A DNA stretch of 64,000 nt, taken from NCBI GenBank assembly GCA_963978905.1, contig OZ022259.1, positions 15,190,001-15,254,000 of the forward strand. The letters run 5' to 3'. Every line of letters starts with the position of its first letter. The first letter of the stretch is position 1. Of the stretch, positions 34,234 through 45,719 are shown piece by piece. The notes beneath the pieces are model-generated. The model ran no database searches. It was not told the DNA's origin and saw only the letters and a program-made list of their open reading frames with translations. The translations under genes and the position numbers were made by a program. This DNA is from Trichostrongylus colubriformis. Taxonomy: Eukaryota; Nematoda; Chromadorea; Rhabditida; Trichostrongylidae.

Positions 34234-35480
34234 GCTTGTAAGGAAAGTTTCAGCCAGTTTTTGCATAAACTGCGGGAGATCATAACTTGGTTCAGAATGC
34301 ATTTTTCTTACAGAATAAGCACCCTTGGATTCGCTACAATTTTGACGACATTACGCACACCTGCTTATCTCATTTTGATGAATAGCTGACGATTTGTATT
34401 GCACGAAATCGAAAAAAATTGACTCCAAATCGCCATTTTTCTACATACATTGCTACTGAAGGAGCTGCCCAGAAGTTTGGGATAATGGGGCTGAGCTATA
34501 GCTAGACCTGATGAATATGATAGACGAGTAAGGGCCTAAAGGCAGCATTAGGGGAAATTCGGACGAAAAGTGAAAGAAGTAGTGAATGTGAAAGTCGAGA
34601 TGCTTAGTAACAGAACAGTGAAGAAACAACGGATGGAATTGGCCAGAAACCCGAGAAATAGGACCCCCTTTCCACTGTTGATTTTCGACGCGGACGATCT
34701 GTCCGTCGAGAGGCGGGTTGTCTGATCTAGATTTCCACTTGCATGTTGCCAAGTAAACACAAGGGAATGCTTAGAAACACGAATGCATCTATTTTTTGGA
34801 GTGAGATTCAAGCAAAAACTGTGAGAGCGCGCCGCAAAACCTTCGATCCTGCCGCATCTCCTGATCCGCTCTCACCCCAGTCAATCGAGAATTACGTCAT
34901 CCGGAGGCGGGATCGACTATCAAGAGGCGGGACAGATGGGCGGTTGCGGCGTTTTGCGGCGTTTCTACAGCTCGGAGGGGCGCTTTTTCACGACTTCGCC
35001 ACAGGTAGCCTTCTTAGGCCCAGGACTACCATGAGAGTGACTTCTTGTAGAGATTTCTCCATTACCACATTACCTCTAATGCTGTCATTAAACCCGCAAT
35101 TGCTTCAATTACTGGAAAGCCATTTCTGGAAAATGCTCTCGCGAATGATTGTTCCGAGGGGTCGCACAGCACCCATTTTTTTGGGCTTCTTCGAAACCAC
35201 ATTTGTGCAAGGCCAATACCCTTGGATAGATCAATTCAAAACTCAAGCACTCATTCTCATTCACTTCTGAAATCTGAACTCGCACACCCTCCTGAAACCA
35301 GAGACAACGTGTTCCATCCAAACCCCTCCCCTTGCAATACTCACAACTGTGGTCGTCTTCGTCGGTAGCCCTCACTTCAAACTTCCCTAATAATTCGAAA
35401 ACCTCGTGGCATTCCAAAGAAAGCATATATTCAGAAAGAGCAACTTTCAAGCAAAACCGGTCACAACTTTCCTTACAACT
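34234..35480 (-). mobile_element. Related transposon with GTTGTAAGGAAAGTT ends, split by a MITE
   Basis: Outer ends match the 14.1-kb element (GCTTGTAAGGAAAGTTTC and AACTTTCCTTACAACTTG). A 557-bp MITE (34536-35092) is inserted within. The minus strand has an open piece at 35109-35450 with DDHSCEYCKGRGLDGTRC, extending the peptide seen in the other copy. Confidence 0.78.
34536..35092. mobile_element. MITE of the roughly 550-bp TTAA-end family, nested in another transposon
   Basis: Ends TAAAGGCAGCATTAGGGG and, at the right, CCTCTAATGCTGTCATTAA form an imperfect inverted repeat. It shares internal blocks (AATTCGGACGAAAAGTGAAA, CTTGCATGTTGCCAAGTAAA) with five other copies. No transposase. Confidence 0.85.
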
Positions 35481-36651
35481 TGATATTTAAAAATACACTT
35501 TTACCCTTAAAATTAACAGTCATATTGAAACAGATATATAAAAGACACTCTTACCCTTAAAATTAACAGTCATATTGAAACAAATAATAACTCATGTAAT
35601 CCTTCATTGTATCAAAATTCGAGACTTTGAAAAACCTAACAACTCCTTTGAGTGAGGTGGTGGTAGTTGTGCCTGTTCCGTTGCAAGTCACTGCCAAACC
35701 TCGCGATTTTGCGGTTTCGCGTGCGAAGTCGCTGCGCAACCTATCCCGAGATTGCTTGCGAACCAGCGACGTTGCAAAAAAAAGCAAAATCATAACTCTG
35801 CATCACCCCTGGCTGGTAATATCTTCAAAATGAAATTGTTGTGTTAGGTTTCAAGAAAATATTCAACCATGAACAACGAAAGGCAGCAATGAGTCATCTG
35901 AGGGAATTAGGGAGGAGTGGAAGCCTTTCATTGCCAGAATGAACAAGAAGGCGGGGAGGGTCCTTCGGATGAAGATTTAGAGACCACTATTAGGGGCGAG
36001 ATAAAGTAAATTGGGATACGTTGAATTTCCTCAACAGAGTGCCCGATTATGCTTATAGTCTTTTAGGATTAGTATCGGGATCAGAGGAGACAAAGAGACG
36101 TGTGACTCATAGCCTGCAGATGCACGTCTCAGCGTAAAGGCAAAAACAAAAGGAACAGCCTCCGATGTGGAGCAATCAAGTGTGCTCAGTGTAATACGTG
36201 GTAAGAGACACGAGTAGAAATAGTATTATAGTACGACAGAAGTGTACGACTTGGTAAAATGGGGCTGTGAAGTGCTATGAGAGCATTTCCATAAAGACAC
36301 GTGAACGAAATCGGCCATACAGCCTGACGGAACAGCTCTAGTGGGCGGCACTGTTGCAGGGATGTGATGTTTTGTTGGCGGTGGCGATGTAGTGCCATTG
36401 AATTCCACTGAAACAGTTCCCGCAAAGCGATTCAATCGACGGAACAACGCCGGCGAAGCTGTGGGCGTTCGAAGCTCAAAGAATTGTCACCAGCTGTACT
36501 AACATCGACGGATCGTTCCAGACGTAACGGAACAAGAAATGGAAATAGAAAGGTCAGCGCTCAGCAAAAAACGAAAGAAACGAAAGTTAGCACCAGCGTT
36601 CAATGTATGAGCCGTCATTATCTGCTTGGAATGTAAGGGCTACTGGCGTTG

Positions 36652-36888
36652 GGGTGTGTAGAATTATGTCGAATTTTCGCGCTGCCGCGCGCCGCGAGTT
36701 ATTGTTTACTTCGCGCACTAAAGTTACTGTTTTCAGATAACGATGAGATGAGCAGCTACTCTCAAAGATCCTCCATGGTACCAGACCCTTGCGTCCTGAG
36801 CGGAATTCAACCGACCGCGGCAAGTTGTGCTGATGGCGCCGCGAGTGCGAGGTCGCAAAGCGAAAATTCGACATAAGTCTACACACCC
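36652..36888. mobile_element. MITE (Mutator-like) with 9-bp target duplication
   Basis: 237 bp from GGGTGTGTAGAATTATGTCG to CGACATAAGTCTACACACCC. Flanked by CTGGCGTTG and CTGGCGCTG, agreeing at 8 of 9 positions. Confidence 0.85.
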
Positions 36889-37078
36889 CTGGCGCTGCTG
36901 TATTAACTGTAGGGGGGGGGTGGACAACTTTTCGAATTAAAACAATGTAGATGAATGATCTACCTCACAAACTAGTTCAGGACTGATTTCACTATAATAT
37001 ACGGAGGTAATTACAGAATCAGGTACCTGAGTTAAGGCACTCAAAGTAGTCGAGGCTGTCAATGGTCGCGGAGACTCG

Positions 37079-37572
37079 TGCATGATAGGGAAAGTTCAGA
37101 CGCAGAGTAAAAAAAAGTAGCGAACATGAAAGTCGGGATGTTTAGTAGTAAGACGGCGAAGAAAAAGTTTAAGACAATGGCCAAGGACCCAAGAAATAGG
37201 GCCCTCTTCCCAACGTTGATTCTCGACGCGGATGAGCTTCCCGTCAAGAGGCGGGTAATCTCAAAGATGGGCATGTTGCCAAGTCGTAAACACGAAGGGA
37301 TGTAACTACGACAGCATCTATTTTAAGGATGAGCTTTGAGATAGAGCTGAGAAAGCGCTCCGCGACTCCTTCAACCCTGCTGCATCTCCTTGATCACCCA
37401 CCGTAGCCAATCAGGAATCACGTCGCCTGGAGGTGGGTCGGTCATCCAAAGGCGTCAGCTGTTAGCCGTTACGCCGTCTATAAGAAGCGTTTGACGGCCG
37501 TTTGACAACGAAAAGGATCCCCCTGCATCTTCCCCAGCAACCACATTACTTCTAATCCTGTCTTCAACTATT
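37079..37572. mobile_element. MITE of the roughly 550-bp TTAA-end family, shortened
   Basis: The interior blocks GAACATGAAAGTCGGGATGT, CAAGAAATAGGGCCCTC and GGCATGTTGCCAAG match the family, and the right end reads CTTCTAATCCTGTCTTCAA. Somewhat shorter and decayed at the left end. Confidence 0.72.
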
Positions 37573-38225
37573 AGTGCACACGTCGCGTGCCACAACCGAG
37601 TATGAAAATCCGGTCCTATTTCTCCCTTGTTTATATGGCCCTACCCTATGCAAGGAAACTGCCTAATGAATTACTCCAAAGGAGACGGTGCTTTGCTACC
37701 ACCAACCACCATGACATACGTATATCAACAACCCCTCCTACCGTATGGCACTTCAATGCGTATATGATCTACAGAGCGCAAGAGAACAGGCATTTTTCAT
37801 CTTCTCAAACCCCCCTTGTCCTGAGCAAGTTGAGGAGGAAAAATAAGCTTGGATACCCACAAATTCGTTCCAGAGATCGGGTATTCGCTAGTGAGGCCAC
37901 GTGCTCAAAAAAAAAAACCAGTCACATAAATGACAGTCTCTAGCATTGCATCAACATAACGTTGCACGCGACAGCATGATGCAATTGCGATATCATCCAC
38001 ATTGTTCTCGTTTGTCAACTTTAAGCCTATTTTGCGAATACGCCTGAATCAACATGGGATGTTTGCCACTGGCTGTCACTAGGAGTAGAACTCCCACCTG
38101 CACACTGATTATGGTTGCTTTCCTCTGTTCTCTGTGACCCATACAAGTGAATAATAACATAAATTGCTGTGTAACCTGTAAACTTAAGCGTAAAATTGAG
38201 CGAGATATCGATTAGCAACAACCAT

Positions 38226-38763
38226 AAAGACAGCATTACGGGTAATGTGGTTATTGAGAAATCCCTGAAAGAAGTTACTTACATGGAAACTATGAGCCTA
38301 ATAAGGCTATCTGAGGCGAAATCTCGGTGAGAAAGTGCGCCTCCGAGCTGTAGAAACGGCGCAACGGATAAGAGCTGCCGCCTTTCGATAATCGACCCCG
38401 CCTCTTATCGACGTGATCCCTGGTCGGCTACACTGAGATCGGTCAAGGATATGCGGTGTGATCGAAGGTACTGCAGCGCGCTTTTGCAGTTTTAGCCTGA
38501 AGCACACTGCAGGAAAAAGATGCTGTCGTATTTTCAAACATTCCCTTGTGTTTACTTGGCAGGATGCCAATGGAAATCTCGCTCGGAGTATCTGCCTCTT
38601 GACGGAAAGGTCATCCCCGTTGAGGATCAATGAGGGAAGGGGGTCCTATTTCTCAGGTTTTTCGCCCCGTTTTTTCCTTCACTGTCCTGTTACTAGGCAT
38701 CTCAACTTCCAGATCCACTACTTCTTTTACTTTTCGTGGGAATTTCCCTAATGCTGCCTTTAA
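38226..38763. mobile_element. MITE of the roughly 550-bp TTAA-end family, reversed
   Basis: It runs from AAAGACAGCATTACGGGTAA to TTCCCTAATGCTGCCTTTAA. The interior matches 34536-35092 in the opposite orientation, including the TTTACTTGGCAGGATGCCAA block. Confidence 0.83.
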
Positions 38764-38849
38764 TGGCCGCTGGAGAGGATACGTCTGATCAATTTTGGTG
38801 GTTCCATATAGATAAAGAGATTCCATATAGATAAAGAGTTAGAAGATAA

Positions 38850-39112
38850 GGTTTTGGCCTTAATCAATCTCGTGTTTGGATGCGCCGTGCATCTAGCTCG
38901 AATGAGATTTGGTTTATACAATGACTTGCGGGGCCAGGCAATGTGCAAGTCAATGTTTTTATCCCCCAGGCAAATATGGTACCAATTCGCCAACCCCGGA
39001 GGAATGGAAGGCTTTGTTGACCTGGGCAGGTGTTGATGCGGGATGGGCCTGGGCAGGCTATTGATGTGGAATTTGATCCCCGCAACATGAGGTAGAAACC
39101 TAGCCCCTTAGC
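38850..39112 (-). mobile_element. SINE copy
   Basis: Read on the minus strand it has GGGGATCAAATTCC (B-box), then CCTTCCATTCCTCC and a tail ending near the shared CGGCGCATCCAAAC. The segment containing CCTGGGCAGG is duplicated locally. Confidence 0.55.
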
Positions 39113-39620
39113 ATTACATCATCTCCTACCACCTGCACTCCATTACAAATCAGAAATCAAAAGCATCAAAATATGTAGGTTGAAAAGGTTAAAAAGAAGA
39201 GGCAGCATGAGAAGTTCCTATAAAAGATATTTGTTTGGGGTTCTGGAAGAGTACGATTGGTAGGTCTTTCTGCTCTCTCTCTCTTTCTCTCTTTCTGCGA
39301 AACTACATGTGTTTCCAACTGTACTAATGCGAATTCATGGAATTCACTTTTTCACATGTATGACAAAAAAATGCCGAGATGATCAGAGTGATTTCCACAC
39401 TGAAATTTGAATGGAAGTGTTTTTCATTGCCCTTCATGGTCAACTACTTCAATGCGAAACCAACGAAACGTGCCCAGTGCCTGCTCAGGCAAAGGGGTAA
39501 CTTTCAAAAATGACGTACGTTGCGTTCTATTCGCAGTTTACATAACCAAGGTATTGAGATGGGAACTGTAAAGATTGTGGTCATGATAATCTCTTTTCTA
39601 AACACTCCGATTATCGCACA

Positions 39621-40155
39621 CTGCCTTTAAAGCGGCTTTAAGGGAAATTCGGACGAAAAGTAAAAGAAGTAATGAATTTGAAAATCGAACAGAACAGTGG
39701 AGAAAAAACGGAAATGGCCAAATACCCGAGGAATAGGACCCCTTCCCACCGTTGGTTCTAGGCACGGATGACCTTTCCGTCAAGAGGCGGATAGTCCGCA
39801 TAGGATTTCTATTGGCATTACCAAGACGTAAACATGAAGGGATGTTCGGAAATGCGACAGCATCTATTTTCATGTGGTGAGCTTCAAGCTAAGGGAGAAA
39901 GCGCGCCGCGATACTTTCAATCCTGCCGATCCCTTGACCAACCTCACCGTGACCAACCACTAATCACGTCGCCTGGAGGCGGGCTGCCCTAAACCAAGGC
40001 GGCTTGTCCTGACGAGGCCGCCTCCGCCAGCTCAAGGGGACGCCTTCCGCGGGGGATTTCGCCATGCATAGGCTTTTCAGACCCGTAGTTTTTCACTAAA
40101 TGACTTCTTTTGGGATTTTCTATCACCCAAATTACCCCTAACACTGTCTTTAAGT
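39621..40155. mobile_element. MITE of the roughly 550-bp TTAA-end family
   Basis: Left end follows CTTTAAAGCGGC and reads TTTAAGGGAAATTCGGACG. Right end is CCCCTAACACTGTCTTTAA. It carries the shared interior with moderate decay. Confidence 0.8.
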
Positions 40156-40159
40156 GGTA

Positions 40160-41930
40160 AGCGAGCAGGCAAGGAAAAGGTTTTCACTAAATGAACAGCT
40201 GCGGTTCAGCTTTCAATGATCCACATTTGGTCACTGCCTCAGTGGTGAGTAAGTAGGCAAAGGTGTTTACTAACTTGATCTCCTGTAACTTTCACAGAAA
40301 AACACGTCAACAGACAATTAAACTGGGGTTCAGTATCAAAGGCACCGATAGCGATCAAGGAAGGAAAGCGTACTTAAGGACACTATTCTCTGTAAACGAC
40401 ATTTGAGCTAAGAAGGGATATTGCGTAGCGAAACTCGCGTTAAAAAACGCGCCTTTGAGTGGCCAATGCGATGCTAGTGCGCTTCACCTCGCACTGCACG
40501 CTTCAGTGGCCGAGTTGCCCGACGGCGGCGGACTTAGAAGACAGAATTGATTTTCTCCATGATAATGTTGAGCATATGAAACAACAAACAAAAACAAACA
40601 AATGGAACAATGAAAGGGAGAAGGACTGAGTAAGGAAAAGTCTTTATGATTGGCAATATCTGATGAGTTCACACTCGACATCTTGGCAAGGCGCTGTGTG
40701 TGTAATAGTCTGCACTACAAGAAGGTACCAATGGCCGAATTAGTCCTCTCCAGGTATCTTTAAATGAAGGTGAAGCGCGTGTTGTAGAGGGCTAATGAAC
40801 ACTGATCCCCTTATCATTGTTCTGATGGAAACCACAATACCACGTTTCTGGGGTCTTTCTCTATCTCTAGCATTTAATTTGTGGTTGTAAAAAACGTATT
40901 GGCATCAACACGTGGAAGAGAACTTCTGTGTGTGAGAAAGAAAACAAGCGCTATCAGAACGGCGCTATCAATTTCTATTCGAAAATGCGTTCTCAGAAAA
41001 TCAAAAACATCAAAAGTCGCCTTGCAATGCTACAAAGGGTGTGAAAAATGAATATTATATTATTAGAAAGGGTCTAGCAGGCAGAAGCGAAAACCAAGAA
41101 CAAAAGGAAATCCCAAGGCAAGGGTGACGCGGCTGGCATCGCAGACGTGAATGAACCTCTCGCAGTAATGTCAATACTGATTAAACGCCGATGATAACTG
41201 TACAAATCAAGGAGGTGTGCGTTTTTGCGCTTCAGTGCTGGCATGTGGCTGCAACAAGCCCGTACCAGCATGAAACGCCAATGTTGGGCAGCGTGCATGT
41301 GGTTTCATCTTGGCACAATGGTCTTCTAGACCGGAGTACTTCCGTAAGAGTTTTTCTTTGAATCATCAGATACACAATTCCAAGCCATAGCGCTTTTCAA
41401 GTGCAAACCTCTAGTTCCAAACTTGTACGGAATCATAAAATCATTAGAGACACCGGAAGGAGGTAAATTTGGCCTACGGTACAGCAGACGCAGGGACGAG
41501 TTTAAGTGGCCGCCATCGCACAAACTTGCCAATTTGACGCCTTGGTATGGTGCCAAGAGGCTGTTCTTTCCTTTCACTTTTTCCTTTGTTCTTTCTTATA
41601 CTATTTCTAGATGTACTTACATGAATACCAATGTAGTGGGAATGGCCACTCCACTGCGCTGGGAGTCAGGTGCTACAGCTAACGTTGGCCCGCGGCCCGT
41701 CTCTACAACTGTCAACTCGGAAAGTCAGTGTGTTGATGCGAATGGGATGCGAATACACACCGCAGCATCGCGCTTTCGAATCCGGGTTTTTTTCACCGAT
41801 TATCGCTTCTGACCTTCAGTGTTCGTCACAAAATGCTCATTTCTTTGCATCTTCCTCTTTCGGACCCCTTCCGGTTCCTTTAACTGAACATTGTTCATCT
41901 AGACCACTTATACATTGAAGGCACTGATAT
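40160..41930. other. Stretch without a recognisable gene
   Basis: AT-rich sequence with only short frames. 41326-41577 (minus) and 41423-41812 (plus) overlap and neither has motif support. Two repeated blocks containing a GCGAGCAGGCAAGG-like motif occur near 40150-40260. Confidence 0.5.
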
Positions 41931-41939
41931 GGGTAAAGA

Positions 41940-42320
41940 GAAAGTAAAGACTGGGATTACATGTTCTCTGAAAACAGACCTTCCACTGTAGCGAAGCTCG
42001 CACTGAAAAGGGGCGGCTTCAGGTCTCATCACGATCCCGCAGCACAGCGTATCGTTGCGCAAATCATCCGTCGGGCGAGTTGCCGGCGAGGGCGGTACAA
42101 CGTTCGCGGGCCGGTTGATTTAGCCTCTATGCCAGCCTGCAGTCTACCCCCTGATAGTGACGCAGAGGGGCACGAGAGAAGGGAGGTTCGGGTTCTGATT
42201 CCTTGGTTTTTCCTCCGTTTTACCTCGTACTTTCTCTACAGTTGCACTGCTAATCACCCTGACTTTCGGATCCCTTATTGTGCAAAATTTACCCCTTCTG
42301 GTGTCTTCGAGGAACAGGGG
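41940..42320. mobile_element. MITE-like repeat, GTTGCCGGCGAGGGCGGTAC family
   Basis: Homologous to 45190-45590 and, in reverse, to 3650-4065. The right part TTTACCCCTTCTGGTGTCTT is shared. No protein signature; the 169-codon frame across it is a by-product. Confidence 0.6.
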
Positions 42321-42414
42321 AGGCGATTATTGGATAACGCTTACGCGACAATGGTGCATAGATTAGGTATACAAACAGAAGAAGTCTGCCGTTTTCGTGG
42401 CAAGTTGGACGAAA

Positions 42415-42705
42415 GGGTAATGTTTCTGGTGATAATCAATTCTTTCTCTGGGATGCGCCGCGCATTCTAGTTCCATCCAGAGCGGTGATGACAGGTGAAC
42501 GCGATTTGAACTATACAATGACTTGTGGGGGTCCGTCAATGTACAAGTCAGCGTTTTTATCCTCCCAGACGAGCCTGGCACCATGTTACCAACCCCCGGA
42601 GGAATGGAGGATTGGTTGGTCAGGATGGACTTTTAGGAGGGATTTAATCCACGCACCATGTGAGTGAGAGTGTGCTCCACCTATCACTACACCACCTACG
42701 TCCAT
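42415..42705 (-). mobile_element. SINE copy
   Basis: Minus-strand head with GGTGGTGTAGTGATAGG (A-box) and GTGGATTAAATCCC (B-box). The body and tail match the copies at 38.9 and 59.4 kb, including the GCGCATCCCAGAGAAAG tail segment. Confidence 0.6.
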
Positions 42706-42919
42706 GTGGCAAAATAAGCCCTCGAAATGCCGCGACAAAGTCACGAAAGTGCTTCGAGTAACTTGTTTTCTCTCGCTTCCTCCTTCAAGCGGACGAGTTG
42801 AATGCTACAAACAAATTCGAGAAATTGATGGCATTGAATTGAGTACTTGGCGATTGAGTAGTACAAGAGAAGAATAACAGCAATAGCCGCAGAAGTGCTT
42901 CGAGAACAGTTGCTTGACA

Positions 42920-44400
42920 ATTGCATTTCACCATGGACATCACTAATATGCGGAACATCATCTGTGGATGTGAATCAATGAAAGTAATGCGATTGGAGAA
43001 ATTTGCGGTCGCAGTAAATGGGAAAAAGTGTGTAGAAATCCCTTTTTTAGCCGTGAACCAGCCTGATATAAGCTATCAAATGCAACCGTATGAGCTTGAC
43101 GTGGCACGATTAAATGCCTCTATCACCAGCTCTATTGCAGCACAGAAACTATTTTGCAATTAGCAAAGTCTAGAGCAAGGGTGTAAACTAAGACCCTCGA
43201 AAGGGGTAACTGCGCCAGACAAATTAGGTAAGTGGGCGCGAGAAGTAGCTGCCACTCCCGTCATGAGTTTCCCGCTCGCAGAAAAGCGTGACTGCCAGAG
43301 CTCCACCGACCTTGACCTGATTTGAGTGTCCTGGCCGACCCCCTAAAAACAGTAACTTCCCTTGCCCAACTCCTAAAGGAAACGACAAAGCGAACCTATT
43401 GAAGGTAACAGGGCAATGCGTTCTTGTATCTACTTGCCATTGTCTTTTGTAGTAGTCCTTACCTCCATCACGGTACGACTTCAACCCTCTGGCCTGCATC
43501 TCTACCCAGCCACCGAGAGTGCAGACGGATGAAGGGCAACAGCACAATCAGCCCAACTTGAAACAAGGGGAAGACGAGAGTGCCCAGACGAGAGCAGGAA
43601 AATGCGTGCCTGCGAATGTTTTAGAACAGAAAATTCGCGTGGCCGCGTATGGCGCGCAGCGCGATGGGTGCGACGCCGTATAAGTTGGGTCCCAAAGCGC
43701 TCATGCCTTAAGTAGGGCTCAGAACGAGATTGCTGTAGGACCCAACTACCACTGCACCCGTAGCTCGCACCGATCGCGTCACATGCCATACGCCGCAACG
43801 AGTACTTTCTGTCCTTATGGCACATGTTCCCTTGTGGGCGCGAATGGGGTTCAAGTAGGTCGTCCTAATTATATGAAAGAAAACACATTTCTACTTGGTA
43901 CATCTTTATGTGCTCCAGCCAAGGAAAAAATTACAATACATGGGTTAACTTCTAAGCATTGCAATACCACTACACACAGCGATTATATGTAAACATAAAG
44001 CTGACTAGAATAAGAAAAATACAATGACTAGTTGTAGTGATTTTGTAATGCTCAAAGCTATATCCTCATTGTCTCTTACATAATTGCAAGTTTAAAAAGG
44101 AAGAGCGGCAAGAACACACCACAAGTAAGATGTACATTGAACGCATTCGAACCGACTTCAGCACATACACAAAAATAGAAGAAAAATTAATCTTTTTTAA
44201 TCGGCTCACTTCTTAACAGAGAACGTGACGATTCACGCGGCTGCATCTGAATAACGAGAAATATGCGGTAACTGTTTGTACTTCTGATCTGTCTCAAGTC
44301 GTTTTTCATTTCTTTGCGTTACTATTGTTTGCGAAGTCTATCGACTGGGAGCGAAGTACAAGGTTGCGGGAAGCAGTGAGATATGGGTGTCAGGGAATTC
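42920..44400. other. Stretch with unassigned short frames
   Basis: A plus-strand frame at 42921-43163 (80 codons, with FAVAVNGKKCVEIPFLAVNQ) and a minus-strand frame at 43224-43547 (107 codons, Gly-rich) look mildly protein-like. Neither shows clear flanking splice sites or a known motif. The MITE at 43605 follows. Confidence 0.35.
43605..43828. mobile_element. MITE of the GTGCCATAAGGACAGAAAGT family
   Basis: Left part AACAGAAAATTCGCGTGGCC, right end TACTTTCTGTCCTTATGGCA, the same end sequence as the 47.7 and 49.1-kb copies. Confidence 0.6.
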
Positions 44401-44439
44401 TAATGGGTGGGGTCAAGTGAGAAGGCGTCTGTCGCGCTC

Positions 44440-44870
44440 TTGAAGGAGTCGTCCGCGAAAAAAATGAGTTTCTTCGTTACCCATATATTAATGGTGTACT
44501 TGCCTAATAGGGACCGCATGCAAGGTTTCACGCGAAAAAGTGAGAATTCGGCTAAGGCACAGCTTCTCAAATCCTCGGCCGGGTGGGCGGGGCCTCCGAG
44601 TGAAAGCCTCGCCCCGTCTTCCGCAGCGGTCGGAAACGAAAAGTGGGACTGTTCACGTAACTTTCTGTTTCTACAATGCGTCTCCGACCGCGGCGGAGAA
44701 GGGGTCGGGCCCCGCCCATCCGTCCACGACTTTGTGGTGCTGTATCTTAGCCCGATTCACATTATTTCCCGTGAATGTTTGCATGTGGCACACATTAGGC
44801 AAATGCAACATAAATATGTGGGTAAGAGAAAAGCCCATTTTTCCGTGAACGATTCCTTTAAAACTCCGAA
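44440..44870. mobile_element. MITE with TTACCCATATATT arms
   Basis: The blocks TTTCTTCGTTACCCATATAT and GGGACCGCATGCAAGGTTTC recur at 57715-58165 and partly at 19740-20000. The second half is approximately inverse to the first. Confidence 0.65.
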
Positions 44871-45189
44871 AGGTGACAATTTCGGTCTACGCTTGAGCAT
44901 TTGCAAATCGACAAACCGAAAAAGTTCGATAGCTTTGCTTCAATTGCACGACCAACTATTTGGCATCATTCCAAGACATCAAATGAGTGATTGATTCCAT
45001 GTTTCATTTAAATCGAATATTTTTTGACCATGGACTGATTTCGCTTATTATCCCTCTCATTGTTCTACTTGTTCGTTGTTTTAATAGTGTTACACCGTCA
45101 CGAAAAAATCGTGACAACAAATGATTACGTTGGCCCGCCGCCCCGTGGCTTTTCTCAGTTCCCATCTCTATCCTGAACCTAACGGTGCC

Positions 45190-45590
45190 TTTATAGGCAC
45201 CAGGAAGGGCCATGAGAAAGTGAGGACTGGGGAGCACATTTTCTCGTTGAACAAACCTCTCACTTCAGAAGACGTAGTGTGTAGCGAAATGCTCTGAAAA
45301 GGCGCGGCTTGGGGTCTTATCAAGACCCCGCAGCACAGCGTGTCGTTGGGCAGTTCATCTGCAGGCGGGTTGCCGGCGAGGGGGGGGGACAACGTACGCC
45401 ACCGGTTGGTTTAGTCTCTGCGCCCGTCTGCGGTCTACCCGCGGCTAGTGACGCAAAAGAGCGCAAGAGAGCTCGGTTTTTCTCTACTGTTTTATTTCAT
45501 ACTTTCTCTAGTGTTACAAAGCTCATCATCCGTGCTTTCGTTGTCAACAACCTGCCATATTTACCCCTTCCGGTGTCTTCGAGCGCTGGC
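45190..45590. mobile_element. MITE-like repeat, GTTGCCGGCGAGGGGG family
   Basis: Shares CCCGCAGCACAGCGTGTCGT and ATTTACCCCTTCCGGTGTCT with the 42-kb copy. A decayed relative lies at 27640-27960. It ends about 130 bases from the mariner at 45720. Confidence 0.6.
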
Positions 45591-45719
45591 AGCAGGGCAC
45601 TCCCAGGTGTTGAGAAACAAGGTACCGAACACGACGCCCCTTTTTCGAACTCTACAATACCAGTTACTGTTGCCGGATGGTATAATGTGTTCTTGCTTGG
45701 AGCAAAAAGATATTTATTA

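Noticed and set aside
41961..42470. 169-codon open frame on the plus strand
   Set aside because: It runs through a MITE-like repeat that also occurs at 3.7 and 45.3 kb and into a SINE; no protein signature.
44407..44994. 195-codon open frame on the plus strand
   Set aside because: It spans a repeated MITE, and the homologous sequence at 57.7-58.2 kb is not open in the same frame.
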